DNA of 64,000 nucleotides. Source: Topomyia yanbarensis (lineage: Eukaryota; Arthropoda; Insecta; Diptera; Culicidae). Position numbers and translations under genes: made by a program. Positions 54,021 to 64,000 of the stretch are shown here, piece by piece (the first letter of the stretch is position 1; each line of letters begins with the position of its first letter). Location: NCBI RefSeq assembly GCF_030247195.1, contig NC_080672.1, positions 248,171,209 to 248,235,208 of the forward strand. The letters are read 5' to 3'. The notes beneath the pieces were generated by a model. The model did not search any database. It was not told the DNA's origin and worked only from the letters and a program-made list of their open reading frames with translations.

Positions 54021-54426
54021 AAAATCAGCAAAATTAACGATGAGGGCATTTTGCCCCCGATGGAGCAGAGGTATAAATTTAGCAAAAAGTAAACTATTTA
54101 GTAGATTTTTCATATATAGTGCGACTGAATAATAAGCAACGGTATAAATAGAACTGGAATGCACTGATATAATAGTAAAACAGCATTTATAAGAGCTGAA
54201 AATCCTTGTTGAACGAGCCACAATAATTACATGAGAAAAGCACGTTATTGTTTTTTGTTTATTTCTCGAGTTGCTATTGATATACGGTTATCAAACTTTG
54301 ACAGTGTAAGTTAACTATGAAGGACTTCCGACTGGTGTTACCCTTTTCTAGAAATTTTCAGCAGTTTTCGATATAAACAAGGGGTGCATTTTGCCCCGGG
54401 GGTGCGTTTTACCCCATCTTCCCCTA

Positions 54427-55055
54427 ATAGTATTTTTCATAACAATGACCAAGCGACAATGTGGTTAAACGCTGAAACTGATCCCAAATTTTTTTAAATC
54501 TCACATAAAATGATATTGATGCTTTGGCTTTAATATTGACCCTGGATGCTACGTGAAAATATTCTGGAAGATCCGGAACATTCGTATTACTGGTCAATGC
54601 AAGTATCTAGTCTCAGTCCGGTTTCTCATCTCAATTTACCCGGGCGCCGCCGCAAAAAATGATTCCTTCTACCTAGTGTGTGAAACGTCAACAAACAATG
54701 AGTGGCAATGCACAGCAAGTTTATATCCCGCTGCGGGCAGACTGTGTTGCTGTTGACCACTCGAAATGTCCGGTAAGACCATTTAACTATTGAGCAAATC
54801 AAACTTGCTGCTAGCACAGCTCCACTTGTGGACTAAACTCTGGGTGCTATCGATGTCAATGCAACGTTGATTACCAGAGCTTCCACTCGACTTAAGTCAT
54901 CTTTCAATCCTACCCGACGGGTTCACCTCCGCTATTCTGAAAAGGCACATCGAAGTTCTGGTTACTCCGCATCTTCACATCTTTCGAGCATCTATAGCTA
55001 GAGGTATTTTTTCATCTTGCTTTGCTGGAAATCAGAGAACATGATCCCCTTTCCA
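54427..55055. other. No gene recognised
   Basis: Non-coding sequence before the CR1-like RT relic. The part nearest 55055 may be its upstream continuation, too degraded to read. Confidence 0.35.
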
Positions 55056-56020
55056 TAGACAGGGCAATAAGCGAGACGGCAATAATTACCGTGGAATAAC
55101 TTCATTGAGTGCTGTCTCGAAGTTGCTCGAGTTGGTGATTATGGAACTTCTTCAGGCACACTGCAAGCAGTATCTAAGTGATGATCAACGCGGTTTCACG
55201 TCCGGACAGTGAACTACGTTTAACCTGTTATGTTTAACATGCTACATAACCGAGAGTATGGGACGTCGCGCTAAAACCGGCGTTGTTTACACCGACTTAT
55301 CTGCCGCTCTTGATAAGATAAACCACGATATCGCAATAGTTTAATTGGGAAGATTTGGAATAAATGGTAGTGTTTTGCAGTGGTTTTAATCCTACCTCTC
55401 AGACTGAGAGATAGCGGTTGTCAGAGGAGATTTCTGTCTACGTCAGGAATTCCTCAAGGAAGCCTTTTGGGTCCGTTGATGTTTCTGATATACTTCTATG
55501 ATGTACATCTGATTCTGAAAACTCCACGATTGTCCTTCGCGGATGGCCTCAAGATTTTTCGCTTAATTCGTTCAATTGAAGATTGCAGATTTCTCCAACA
55601 GCAGCTTCAAGTCTTTGCTGATTGCTGTCAGACGAACCACATGTATGTAAACCCGAAGAAGTGCTCGGAAGAAGGATTCGATTTATTTTAACTACCGTCT
55701 ACTAGAAACAGGAATTGAACGCATCAGTTACGTGAACGTTCTGGGAGTGATTCTGGATTCTCAATTTACGTTTAAACATCGCATCTCTTATGCAGTTATT
55801 AAAGCGTCTCGAGCACTGGGATGCACCTTTAGGATAGCTAAAAACTTTACGGATGTTTGTTGTCTCAAATCGCTGTACTGCTCTTTATCCCGATCAATTC
55901 TAGCATTTGGAGCCCAAACTACAATAACTGTGTTAAGATAATTGAAAGCGTACAGCGTCGTTTGTTACGTTTCGCGCTCAGTAGATTGCCGTGGAGTTAT
56001 CTTATCCGACCTCCTAGCCT
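55056..56020 (+). pseudogene. CR1-like reverse transcriptase relic
   Basis: Plus-strand pieces in changing frames: 'NNYRGITSLSAVSKLLELVI', 'YLSDDQRGFTSG' then a stop; 'GVVYTDLSAALDKINHDI'; 'SGIPQGSLLGPLMFLIYFYD'; a catalytic box decayed to 'FADGLKIF'; and further down 'LGVILDSQFTFKHRI', 'SLYCSLSRSILAF', 'VQRRLLRFALSRLPW'. The second catalytic Asp is lost (FADG). Dead copy, different from the ones at 2456 and 19822. Confidence 0.7.
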
Positions 56021-56164
56021 AGCTATGAAAAACGATAAAAAATTGGTCAACTTTAACTTGACGCATTTTTTCATTGTGCATTAAAAACCTTTCATTTTAA
56101 AGATGTATGTGTGTGGCATGATACCTACTATATGATTTTGACATTTGTTCTTCAGATGTGAAAA

Positions 56165-56510
56165 TGGCAGCAAAGCAAGAGGAGCAAGCGAACTACTCGC
56201 ACGCCAAGTTGGTGAACTGACGTAATGAAAGTGTTCGGGAAACGTTTGTCTACAGCCAGGGAGACTGGATCGGTAAAATCGAGAGCCGGAAGCAAAAACG
56301 ACTAAAAAAGTGGTCAACTCTTTCAAGCGGAACTCCAACCTCTCCATCCGAGATGTTTCGAGCAATCTAGGAGTATCGTATACAACCGTGCATCGAGCTA
56401 ACAAACGAACAAGACTGTCGACTTACAAAAAGATGGTGACTCCGAATCGATAAGCAAAACAAGTCGGTCAGAGAACGGGAGCTCGGAAGAACATGCTGAC
56501 GAAGTTTGGC
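56165..56510 (+). pseudogene. Tc1/mariner-type transposase N-terminal relic
   Basis: Begins 'MAAKQEEQANYSHAKLVN', then, after frame breaks, 'VVNSFKRNSNLSIRDVSSNL', 'GVSYTTVHRA' and 'RLSTYKKMVTPNR', a helix-turn-helix pair of the kind that binds transposon ends in Tc1/mariner-like proteins, followed by a degraded 'ARKNMLTKFG'. It resembles mosquito ITm (DD37E-like) transposases. The catalytic domain is not present. The TIR-bearing element at 56645-56876 nearby may be related. Confidence 0.55.
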
Positions 56511-56644
56511 ATAGATAGAAGCGACCGAAGCAGCTGAATCAGAAATCCGAAACCACGCGTATGAGATTAAAGCACCACCGATCGATGAAGGTTCTACGCA
56601 AAAATTGACATAGGATATTATTCTTTTGAAAAAAATACGGTATA

Positions 56645-56876
56645 CAGTATGTAAAATAATTGAAGATATCCCTTTATTGTTCCGGTATTCTTGTTGACAG
56701 AAAAGGTTTGTTGTATTATATGCTGGGGATATTTTTAAAAGTTTAAGTTTCCATTTCACAGCCAATAAATCAAAAAACTAAACGATTTTGTTGCGATAGT
56801 AAAGAGGGGTAGTCGAGTAGTGGTAACAAATTTAAAAAGAAAAGGGCGGGGGTGTCTTCAATTATTTTACATACTC
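56645..56876. mobile_element. TA-flanked MITE, 232 bp (mariner-like ends)
   Basis: Ends CAGTATGTAAAATAATTGAA on the left and GAGTATGTAAAATAATTGAA inverted on the right, flanked by TA at 56643-56644 and 56877-56878. Such ends resemble those of ITm-type mariner elements, and a relic of such a transposase lies 130 bp to the left. Confidence 0.75.
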
Positions 56877-56879
56877 TAC

Positions 56880-57815
56880 ATGCGCTTTAATAATATTGTT
56901 TCACTAGACTTTTGAGAGAATTGCATTTTCGATTTTGCGGGGATAGGTCATAACTTGATCAAGTATTAGAAAGGTCAGTGTGATTCAAATTATTTTATGT
57001 TTCAAGAAAGGTAGTTAAAACTTTGGTGTGCAATGGCCGGAAAATGTTGATTTTATAAAGCAAACTGTCTCCTTCAACATTTTGCTATTTTTCTGCCAAG
57101 CAAACAATGCATTTAACCATTCGTTGAAGCAAAAAGCACGATGAGTGGGCAGCAGGTATACATACCGTTTGTTCTTGTTTGAACTTTTTCGTTCTTGTGC
57201 TTAAACCGTGGCTGCAAACGTGTAATAAACTTATAATTAATGTACCACCAAAGCAACAACAAATGCAGGCGACTGGAGCGAAAAACTTTTTGTCGTTCCT
57301 TAGATTGCTCCTTTGTTGTACGGTGCTGTTTTAGAGGGTCATCCGTAAACCACGTAGAAGGACACGGATGGAGCAAACCGGAGGACACATAACAAAACTT
57401 TATACTGTTGAAGAGGGGGAAGCAGATTGTTTTGTTGCCATTATTCGACCATCTCGTTTGAGCTGAAGATAAATTAACGGCAATGGCGCATGGAAGAAAT
57501 TTGAAAAAGAGGAGCAAGAGCAACACGTTTTTGAAGGGTAGGTAAAGATACGTACCTTATCTATCGTATTTATAAGTTTCATGATGTAATATTAATTGAT
57601 GAATTGTTGTGCTGTGCAAAAATTATTAGGCGTCATTAATGATCAAAATACTATACTTTCGACATTCTTCTGTTTATGCGAAATTAAGGATTGCAATACT
57701 TTCTGTGCAAACCTTGCGAAAGGTCACCAAAATCAAACAAATGCTTGACTGTGAAGAATTTTTGTAAACGCGCAGTTATCAGTTTGTTGAATCAAAAGTC
57801 TTATTTTGCTTTTAT
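56880..57815. other. No gene recognised
   Basis: The longest frame (minus, 57113-57526) starts with a hydrophobic stretch but resembles nothing I know and has no supporting signal. Treated as non-coding. Confidence 0.35.
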
Positions 57816-57818
57816 GAC

Positions 57819-58170
57819 GGCGCCGGTGGTTGAGTGGTAAGCGTGACCGCCACTCATTTCAGTTAGTCTAGGTTCAGTTCCAGCCGAGGTCGTTGAGATT
57901 TTTCTGAGGTGAAAAAATCTGTGGTCACGTCCTCCTTCGGAAGGGAAGTAAAGCCGTTAGTCCCCGGTCCATGAGTTGATGGATCGATATCTAGTCCAGA
58001 TAGTGGAGTCACCTCACTGGTGTCGGTAAAGAAGAAGTAAAATCCAACTTCTGTACTTACTACAAATATCCGCCTCCCGTGATACGTGTGGAGTGCGCAG
58101 TAGTATTTACGGCCTCTAGCAAAAGCAAGTATCGGACTAACAATTCCTTCCCTTTCCTTCCGCGATCTAC
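57819..58170 (+). mobile_element. tRNA-derived SINE, Feilai-like
   Basis: Starts 'GGCGCCGGTGGTTGAGTGGT' with a pol III A box (TGGTTGAGTGG) and, about 45 bp on, a B box (GGTTCAGTTCC). A tRNA-unrelated body follows and it ends in a C/T-rich tail ('TTCCTTCCCTTTCCTTCC'). The head resembles the Feilai family of Aedes as I remember it; the family name is not confirmed. Confidence 0.65.
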
Positions 58171-60170
58171 ATTCGGGACTGACCGGAGCCTGTATTGATC
58201 AATAACACTTTAGGATTACCAGAAGTTGCACATTGAAAGATGTTCCGCTACTCCCAAGCCTAATTATCTACTTATTCCCTGTGCAACTTCAGCTAGTCCA
58301 GATCGATAACGGAGTAGCAGCCAGGGGTGGTCGGATAAGCTGCTCAAGCTCTCAAGCTCAAGCTTATTTTGTTTTGAACAAGAATTACAAGTTGCACTAG
58401 TACTGTGACGAGACGCTTCACCGATTGACGTGCTAAGATATTCTGTGATATTTTTAACGAAAACATTTATATGCGTTCTTCAAATATATAAAGTGCCTAG
58501 AATATAGAAAACAACTTCCAAATCTCATGAAACACCCTTAAGGGGATGGCCCGCTCTAAGAGGCACGAAGAAACGGGTTTTCGCGATGTTTTAGAAATGA
58601 GACATACATTTGAAGAGCTTCAATAAGCTAGGTTATTTTCATAAGCGTATTTCCTACATGAACATAAAACACTGGAAAAAATCATGACATTTTCCGTGTT
58701 TTGCTGGAAATGTTGCACTTTCAATAAAAAAATATATTGATTTGTTACAATCGATGAACATTCTTCTGGTAATCTTCGCCCCTCCCCCCAATTCAAAAGA
58801 ATCGTGAGACTAAAATCTCTTTTAATCCATCTGACAGTGTGATGAGACATTTCTTATAACTCTCAGCACTCCCTTATCGGATATATTACCGATCAAATTA
58901 GTATGCGGAAATTTGAAATTTTGTTAAAGTTAAAGTAAATTAAAGGTTACTAATTACTAATGCTTTGTGAATAAAATATTTAAGTTCTTCATTCAATGCA
59001 TTATTTATGGAAAATCTGAATTTCCCAAAAAATCAAAAAAATGTTGCAATTATTTGGGGGGGCCAAAAAATCAAAAAAATGTTGCAATTATTTGAAATAT
59101 ATATCCTTACGTTGAAGAAAGCACGACAAGTCGTGTGTATTTGTGGTGGAACTTAATTTTACATTTATATTCATGCTCCAAATATGTAAATGAAAATAAA
59201 TTTAAAATTACAAAATAATTTTTTAAATTGAACTTTTCTGGTTGGAAAATATTACGAACAATCTGTGGTTCACGATAAGTTCGTTAAAATTTGTTGATTA
59301 GGTCGTCCGTAGTAATTTTTCATAAATAAACGGGATTAAAATTTCAAATGTCAATATTTTGGTCAAAGATGTATTATTCGCAAAACCCATCTGGATTGGT
59401 TTTGTAATACCAAATACTACCAAAAAATTCCATCGAAATTGCGATATCACCTAATATTGGTTGAGAAATTTCGACTCCAAAACAAAGATAATGCAACAAA
59501 TTCTGATAAAATTCAGAACAACCACAGTTTGCCCTTTTATGCAACGTTTTCTATTTTGCACGATCTATCAAAACGGATTTTTCATAATTTAACAGTTTTC
59601 TCGGTTTGTAAACAAGTTGAATGTAGTCTTTTCCAAATATTTAGAATTTAGGACGAAAGTTAGATTTTTTACAGGACTTCAAAGGTGAAATTGTGACCAA
59701 TTCTGAAAAAACAAACCTGCACAGTACGAATAAAACCAATTAATTAACGTTTACTTGAATGTAGCAAATGTGCTAGATTACCTGTATCTTTACATGTCAT
59801 TTGAAATTTACACGATTTTCATTTAAATAAAACATAATTTTACATGCATTATTAAATGACATGTTATTGAAAAAATCGTTGGGTAGTGGAAATTTCTATG
59901 TCGCTTGGATAAGATTTAATCTTCTGTAGTAATATGACTGATGTGATTTTTATTTTTTGTTAATTTGTACGGAAAATTGCATTAGATTAATTTTTATGTC
60001 AATATTTATTGAATTAATTTACAAATTACGTTATAATTATTATTCATGAATTTATTCGAATTAATATATCTTTTTAGTTAAGATTTCGATTAGAGTCGAA
60101 CTGGTTTAATTTGACTGGACGCTGGACTTATACCTGCCATTCAATTTAGTGGATACTAGCTTTTCTTTTT
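58171..60170. other. No gene recognised; short direct repeat
   Basis: AT-rich. A 31-bp sequence containing 'CAAAAAAATGTTGCAATTAT' is present twice, at about 59024-59054 and 59066-59096, separated by a G-run. Otherwise I see nothing to annotate. Confidence 0.4.
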
Positions 60171-60171
60171 T

Positions 60172-60330
60172 TCTTTCGATTATAGAGGCTTTAACCTTAA
60201 GGTCATTCGCCTCTTCGGGTTAGAAAAATCTCTTATGAAAAATTTCTAACCCTATGTGCGAGGTCGGGACTCGAACCCAGGTGCGCTGCGTACAAGGCAA
60301 TCGATTTACCAATACGCTACACCCACCCCC
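60172..60330 (-). mobile_element. tRNA-derived SINE (same family as 1809-1891)
   Basis: Head at 60249-60330 on the minus strand with A- and B-box-like motifs. Body at 60175-60248 contains 'TTAAGGTCATTCGCCTCTT' on the plus strand, also found at 4215-4256. It confirms that head and body belong together. Confidence 0.7.
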
Positions 60331-60331
60331 A

Positions 60332-60640
60332 CTAGCCTTTCTTCTCGCTTAAGTAGGTCCGAATACCTTCAGCTAAGGCGATTCCAATAGAGATCATCCC
60401 GGCGATGACGTATACGACCTTCCATGACATGGTATGACATAGTCGACGTAGTAATTGAAGTTTAAATGATCGTCTATCTTGACTTTTACCTATTTCAACA
60501 CATAGTTCTTGATTGTGTTGATGATCTCCGTTGTCAGCTTCCACCTCTTGCAGCATCTGCCCTGTTCTCGTTGAAACGATGTCATCCGCGAATTCAACTA
60601 CCTTGACTCCTATAAGCAGCTCTAGCTTTCTGACTCCTTT
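60332..60640 (-). pseudogene. R1-like reverse transcriptase fragment
   Basis: The minus strand reads 'LLIGVKVVEFADDIVSTRTG' (catalytic FADD box in an R1-type context), then 'QMLQEVEADNGDHQ' and on to a stop at 60332. The part after the box has diverged from the usual R1 sequence and is probably in shifted frames. Short relic without neighbours of the same element. Confidence 0.55.
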
Positions 60641-60717
60641 TCTGTACTCTCTCTATGACTGTCCGGATTGCTTTCACCGTTGATCATACCTCACCGTTTT
60701 TTGCCTGTGTGACAGAT

Positions 60718-61257
60718 CCCGAGAAAACGGGTTTCACGGGTTCTGACACCATACAATCCCTTAATAAGACCATAAATATGGTCCGTGTCAAATTTAATAA
60801 CCATGAAAATGCCATAAGATGGTGATACCCAATAACCCATAAATACACCAAAATATGGTTTTTATAGGGGATCTGTCGGACCATGGTGATGGTGTTTTCG
60901 TGGGTTGATTCCATTTAAATGACTATGAAAACACCATGCAGTGGGGATGAAATTGAACCATAACCAGGGGGTTTTATGAACTTTTCGTTTGCTCGGGATG
61001 GCTTCCCGAGCAAACGTAAAGTCCATAATACCCCCATGCTCATGGGGCTTGACATGGGTGTTTAAAATGGGTTCAACCCATGAAAACACAATCACCATGG
61101 TCCGGTAGATCCCATATAGAATACCATATGTTGGTGTATTTATGGGTTATTGAGACCATTTTATGGTATCTTGATGGTTGTGACTTTTGGCACGGACCAT
61201 GTTTAAGGTCTTTTCAAGGGGCTATGTGGTGTTTGAACCCATGAGTATTTGCTCGGG
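60718..61257. mobile_element. Foldback element, 540 bp, with internal perfect hairpin
   Basis: Starts CCCGAG and ends CTCGGG. The arms are imperfect inverted copies with landmarks such as 'ATGGTCCGTG' (60779 and inverted 61191) and 'AATAACCCATAAATACACC' (60831 and inverted 61133). At the centre (60987-61016) 'CGTTTGCTCGGGA' pairs with 'TCCCGAGCAAACG'. Non-coding. Confidence 0.65.
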
Positions 61258-62468
61258 TTTCGCGTCCTGTGAAATTCGTTATCTCGTTGAGGGTAATCCT
61301 TTTCATGTGCTTATCGCGAGTATCCAGCAGGCACATGGCGTTTATTAAAGTAGTTTTCGCTAATGGTTTAGCAGTGTGTGCAGAAGTTTCTGTATCCGTT
61401 TTTGTTGTAATTAATATTTTACTTTTTGCTTTAGTACTCTCGCGCAGGGCTTTCGGTAGTGTGCTGAATACTTACGGTACTGATATGTGGGAGATTGATT
61501 GTCATAAGTACTGTTTTTTAGAAAAGGCAGATACAGATTCCAGGCTAACGAAGGAAGGAATACAATGTTTCAACCGCATTCTTTGCATTCGAACACCATA
61601 GAGAATACCTGGGAAAAATCTTCCATTTATCCCTTTGACTGAGAGCTTTACCATATTCCGACATAAGTTTTACTTCAGCTACGTTATCTCCATAGTACAC
61701 GCGGATCTTCACTTCACAATATGAAAAACTTGACTTGGGTGTTGAAACACAAATATCATGGAAGAATTTGAACATTTTTACGAAATGACAGACCAGTCTG
61801 TCAGTAACAGATCATTTTTAGAGATTTTGTATCGCTCATATTACATGGATACGAAAAACTACCAAAAGTTGAGTTCTTTTGACTAAATCTCGGGGTATCG
61901 TGGAATAAGGTAAACTTAGGTAAACAGTGTTGAAGGTAGTTTCTCTTTAACCACGGCAAAAATCATAACTCATTCACAGGTTTTTTATACTCAACCTTGA
62001 GTTAAATATGCTTAAATTTAAGTTGAATATACCTAATTTTGAGTATACTCCAAACAACTCAAAAGTACCTTATTCCATAGAAGACCTCGACTGAGTCGAA
62101 TCTCTCTCTCTGTTTTTGACAACACTAATAAGTGCGAAAACGACTCAAAACTACCTAAACTTAAGTTAAATAACTTATTCTGTGGGTTGTTTTATTTTTC
62201 CGTGCATGAATACAGTAACTATAGTTTTAATTAAAGACGCTGAATCTCTGGGGGTAAAAACTCGACACAATCTTTGGTTACCAGTTCTCGTGCTCGATTG
62301 AAATGAAAATTATAGATAAGGTGTAAACAAAAATTGAAATGGCGAGTCTTTATTCAGAGATCCGGGGTCGTTAGTTCTGACTACAGACACTTTATACACA
62401 GACTAGCGAAATGTCAAAAAATAAGCCAAACCGACTGTCAAAAACTGCAGCCAAACAAGTTTGAGGGT
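61258..62468. other. No gene recognised
   Basis: A plus-strand frame of 110 codons (61269-61601) has a hydrophobic N-terminal half but no known domain and no supporting context. 'TTGAGT/ACTCAA'-type short repeats lie at 61990-62160. Treated as non-coding. Confidence 0.35.
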
Positions 62469-62476
62469 ATAGTGAG

Positions 62477-63917
62477 CACCCCGGTGGCACGGTGATAGTT
62501 TCCTGAAACCTCCGTTTGGTGTTGTGGTGGCGTTGTTGTCAACAAATTATTAAGCTACATTCATACTGTTCCTAGGTATGGCGCACATGCATTCAGAAAT
62601 ATGAAAATCTATTAAAAGGTTTTCAATGTTATTCGAATAAATTGCATTTGTTTCGACACAAAGACTGAGCTAAAAATTTAGGTGTAATAAAAAACGAGTA
62701 AAAATATCGATTGAAGATGCAGTATGTGATAAGCCTACTCTAACGTTGCGGTGTGATAAGAATCTTCAGGGGTATAGAGTATTTTCCAAACTGTAGCTGT
62801 ATTAGTGTGATTAACGATTTGTGTTGATCCACCTACTATAATTTTCTGATAGGTCGAGGAAAATAGTTGACCTTAATCAGCTGAATTATTTTTGTAATTG
62901 AACATGAAGGAGTATTTTATGTCCCCGGCTTTAGTTTAACAGGGGCACAGAGATTTTTAACAACATTACAAATAGGATATGGGATTTTATTCCAATATTT
63001 CAATTAGACATGAAATTCTACATAGGATATTGACACTACAATGTTATCTAACATCAGAAAAGCTTTTTCGCATAAGCAATCTAACCTAGCATCTTCAAGA
63101 TAAGTAAAGATTAGGAAACTGAGTGTATGCGGATGTCCCCAAGGAGTTATTATTTGATTCATGCGATCTTGTCGAGGATGGTTCATAGAGGAAATGTAAT
63201 GATCGTGCAACTAGTCACACATGATGGTGACCCGAAAATATTTAAAATACCACAACCACAAACGAGACATTTTTTGAAAAAAATTAAATCGCCAATTACA
63301 GAAATACTAATAACGCTGTTGATAGAACACGATCTAATGAAAAAGTAAGCTTATGCCAATAGTGACATTTGACAGTAGTTACAACAGCAGTCCACTGTTG
63401 TAATGAAATTGCGTATGTTTGCTAAGAAATGTGAATAGTCGGTCGATCGGAATCGATTTCAAACCCCCAGAAAGATTTGTTTACTATCTGTCACTTGAGA
63501 TGTTTTATCCCTGTTATTTGTGCAAAAATCGAATCGTTGGTTAAATCAGAGGGAAGAAATTTGCTTGCAGTAATTGTTTTTCAACAAGTTGTTAAGCTAC
63601 GTGGAAAGCCAATAAATTTTAAACACGAAACTTATCAATAAAATAATTCAATGTCTCTTCAAATATTGTTGCTCTGCGATTTTATTACCAACCATCATTT
63701 TATACATTTATATGAAGTTAAACAATATTCAGTTAGCATAATGACGGATAAAATAATTAATTGTTTAGTAAATATTTATTACGCACAGAGACGATGTCGT
63801 ACAAAAATAGATATGAACATAGCTTAAACGCATTTCTTGACAGCTAGTAGAACCAAAGAACCAAATTTTTTGGCTTCAAGACAAATGTATGTAGATGACA
63901 GCCGTGCCACCGAGGTG
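62477..63917. mobile_element. Non-autonomous element, 1,441 bp, perfect 8-bp target duplication
   Basis: Ends CACCCCGGTGGCACGG on the left and CACCTCGGTGGCACGG inverted on the right (15 of 16). Flanked by ATAGTGAG at 62469-62476 and 63918-63925. The 8-bp duplication fits hAT or P-type transposases; ends starting CA favour either. No transposase is recognisable inside. Confidence 0.85.
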
Positions 63918-64000
63918 ATAGTGAGGGGAAGTAAAGAGGTAAGCCAATGCAAAGCTTATGACATCTTCCGTGATACTAGTAAATATTCATGGTTACTGGT

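Larger units (their letters stand above)
46118..54424. mobile_element. TA-flanked inverted-repeat element (GGGGAAGATGGGG family) carrying U2
   Basis: Perfect 27-bp ends beginning GGGGAAGATGGGGTAAAACG, flanked by TA at 46116-46117 and 54425-54426. Without U2 it is about 0.83 kb. 46320-46430 holds a set of short direct repeats of the type 'GGGGCA(A/G)AATGCAC'. The right part has inverted relatives ('TTTTGCCCC'). No transposase is seen. Confidence 0.8.

Noticed and set aside
57113..57526. 137-codon minus-strand frame with hydrophobic start
   Set aside because: Low-complexity N-terminus and no recognisable domain; the surroundings are repeats.
61269..61601. 110-codon frame as a small membrane protein gene
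   Set aside because: No domain, no start context or neighbour to support it. One such frame is expected by chance in this length.

Overview
The window looks like a transposon-dense intergenic stretch from an insect, most probably a culicine mosquito (Aedes-like). The evidence is the mixture of CR1/T1-like, Jockey-like, R1-like and I-clade non-LTR retrotransposons, tRNA-derived SINEs, TTAA-flanked and TA-flanked short inverted-repeat elements, very long (TA)n tracts, and a widespread 'GCCTTTCTC...GAGAAAGGC' repeat. This assignment rests on recall of families, not on a search. I see no intact cellular protein gene. Only one element, a non-LTR retrotransposon, has intact reading frames.

Layout. 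1-2.1 kb: AT-rich, with a SINE head. 2.1-6.1 kb: an R1-like fragment invaded by a CR1-like element, itself invaded by a TA-flanked inverted-repeat element. 6.2-9.3 kb: CR1-type ORF1 remnant and a dispersed repeat (called S here) with an expanded (TA)n. 9.3-15.1 kb: decayed Jockey-like element with two nested inverted-repeat elements. 15.2-20.9 kb: decayed I-clade element whose ORF1 is split by a CR1-like tail with a 220-bp (TA)n. 21.2-28.3 kb: a non-LTR ORF1 fragment split by a 6.6-kb hAT-like element (imperfect 8-bp target duplication) that holds many smaller repeats.

30.0-54.4 kb is the notable part. A 7,475-bp block (here 'U') occurs twice with the same length once a later retrotransposon insertion is removed: U1 at 30263-42003 and U2 at 46546-54020. 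U1 sits in the left arm of a TTAA-flanked giant palindrome (30028-45011); U2 sits inside a different, TA-flanked inverted-repeat element (46118-54424). Each U holds an 891-bp inverted-repeat element and two arrays (4 and 8 units) of a ~424-bp tandem repeat. The repeat appears to derive from a histone gene, probably H1: on the minus strand it has a TATA box, a short stretch ending at a histone-like stop, and a histone-type 3' stem-loop with a purine-rich downstream element, but nearly all coding sequence is missing. The last unit of each array keeps a lysine-rich H1-like C-terminal tail. A full-length Jockey-clade retrotransposon (33000-37251, minus strand) with intact ORF1 and ORF2 and a 14-bp target duplication landed in the first array of U1.

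54.4-64 kb: CR1-like reverse-transcriptase remains, a mariner-like transposase remnant and a TA-flanked short element, two SINEs, an R1-like fragment, a foldback element, and a 1.44-kb non-autonomous element with perfect 8-bp target duplications. The elements do not form a pathway. What they record is an order of insertion: in five places removing the inner element brings the flanking host sequence back into register, and in a sixth the partner palindrome arm shows the empty site.
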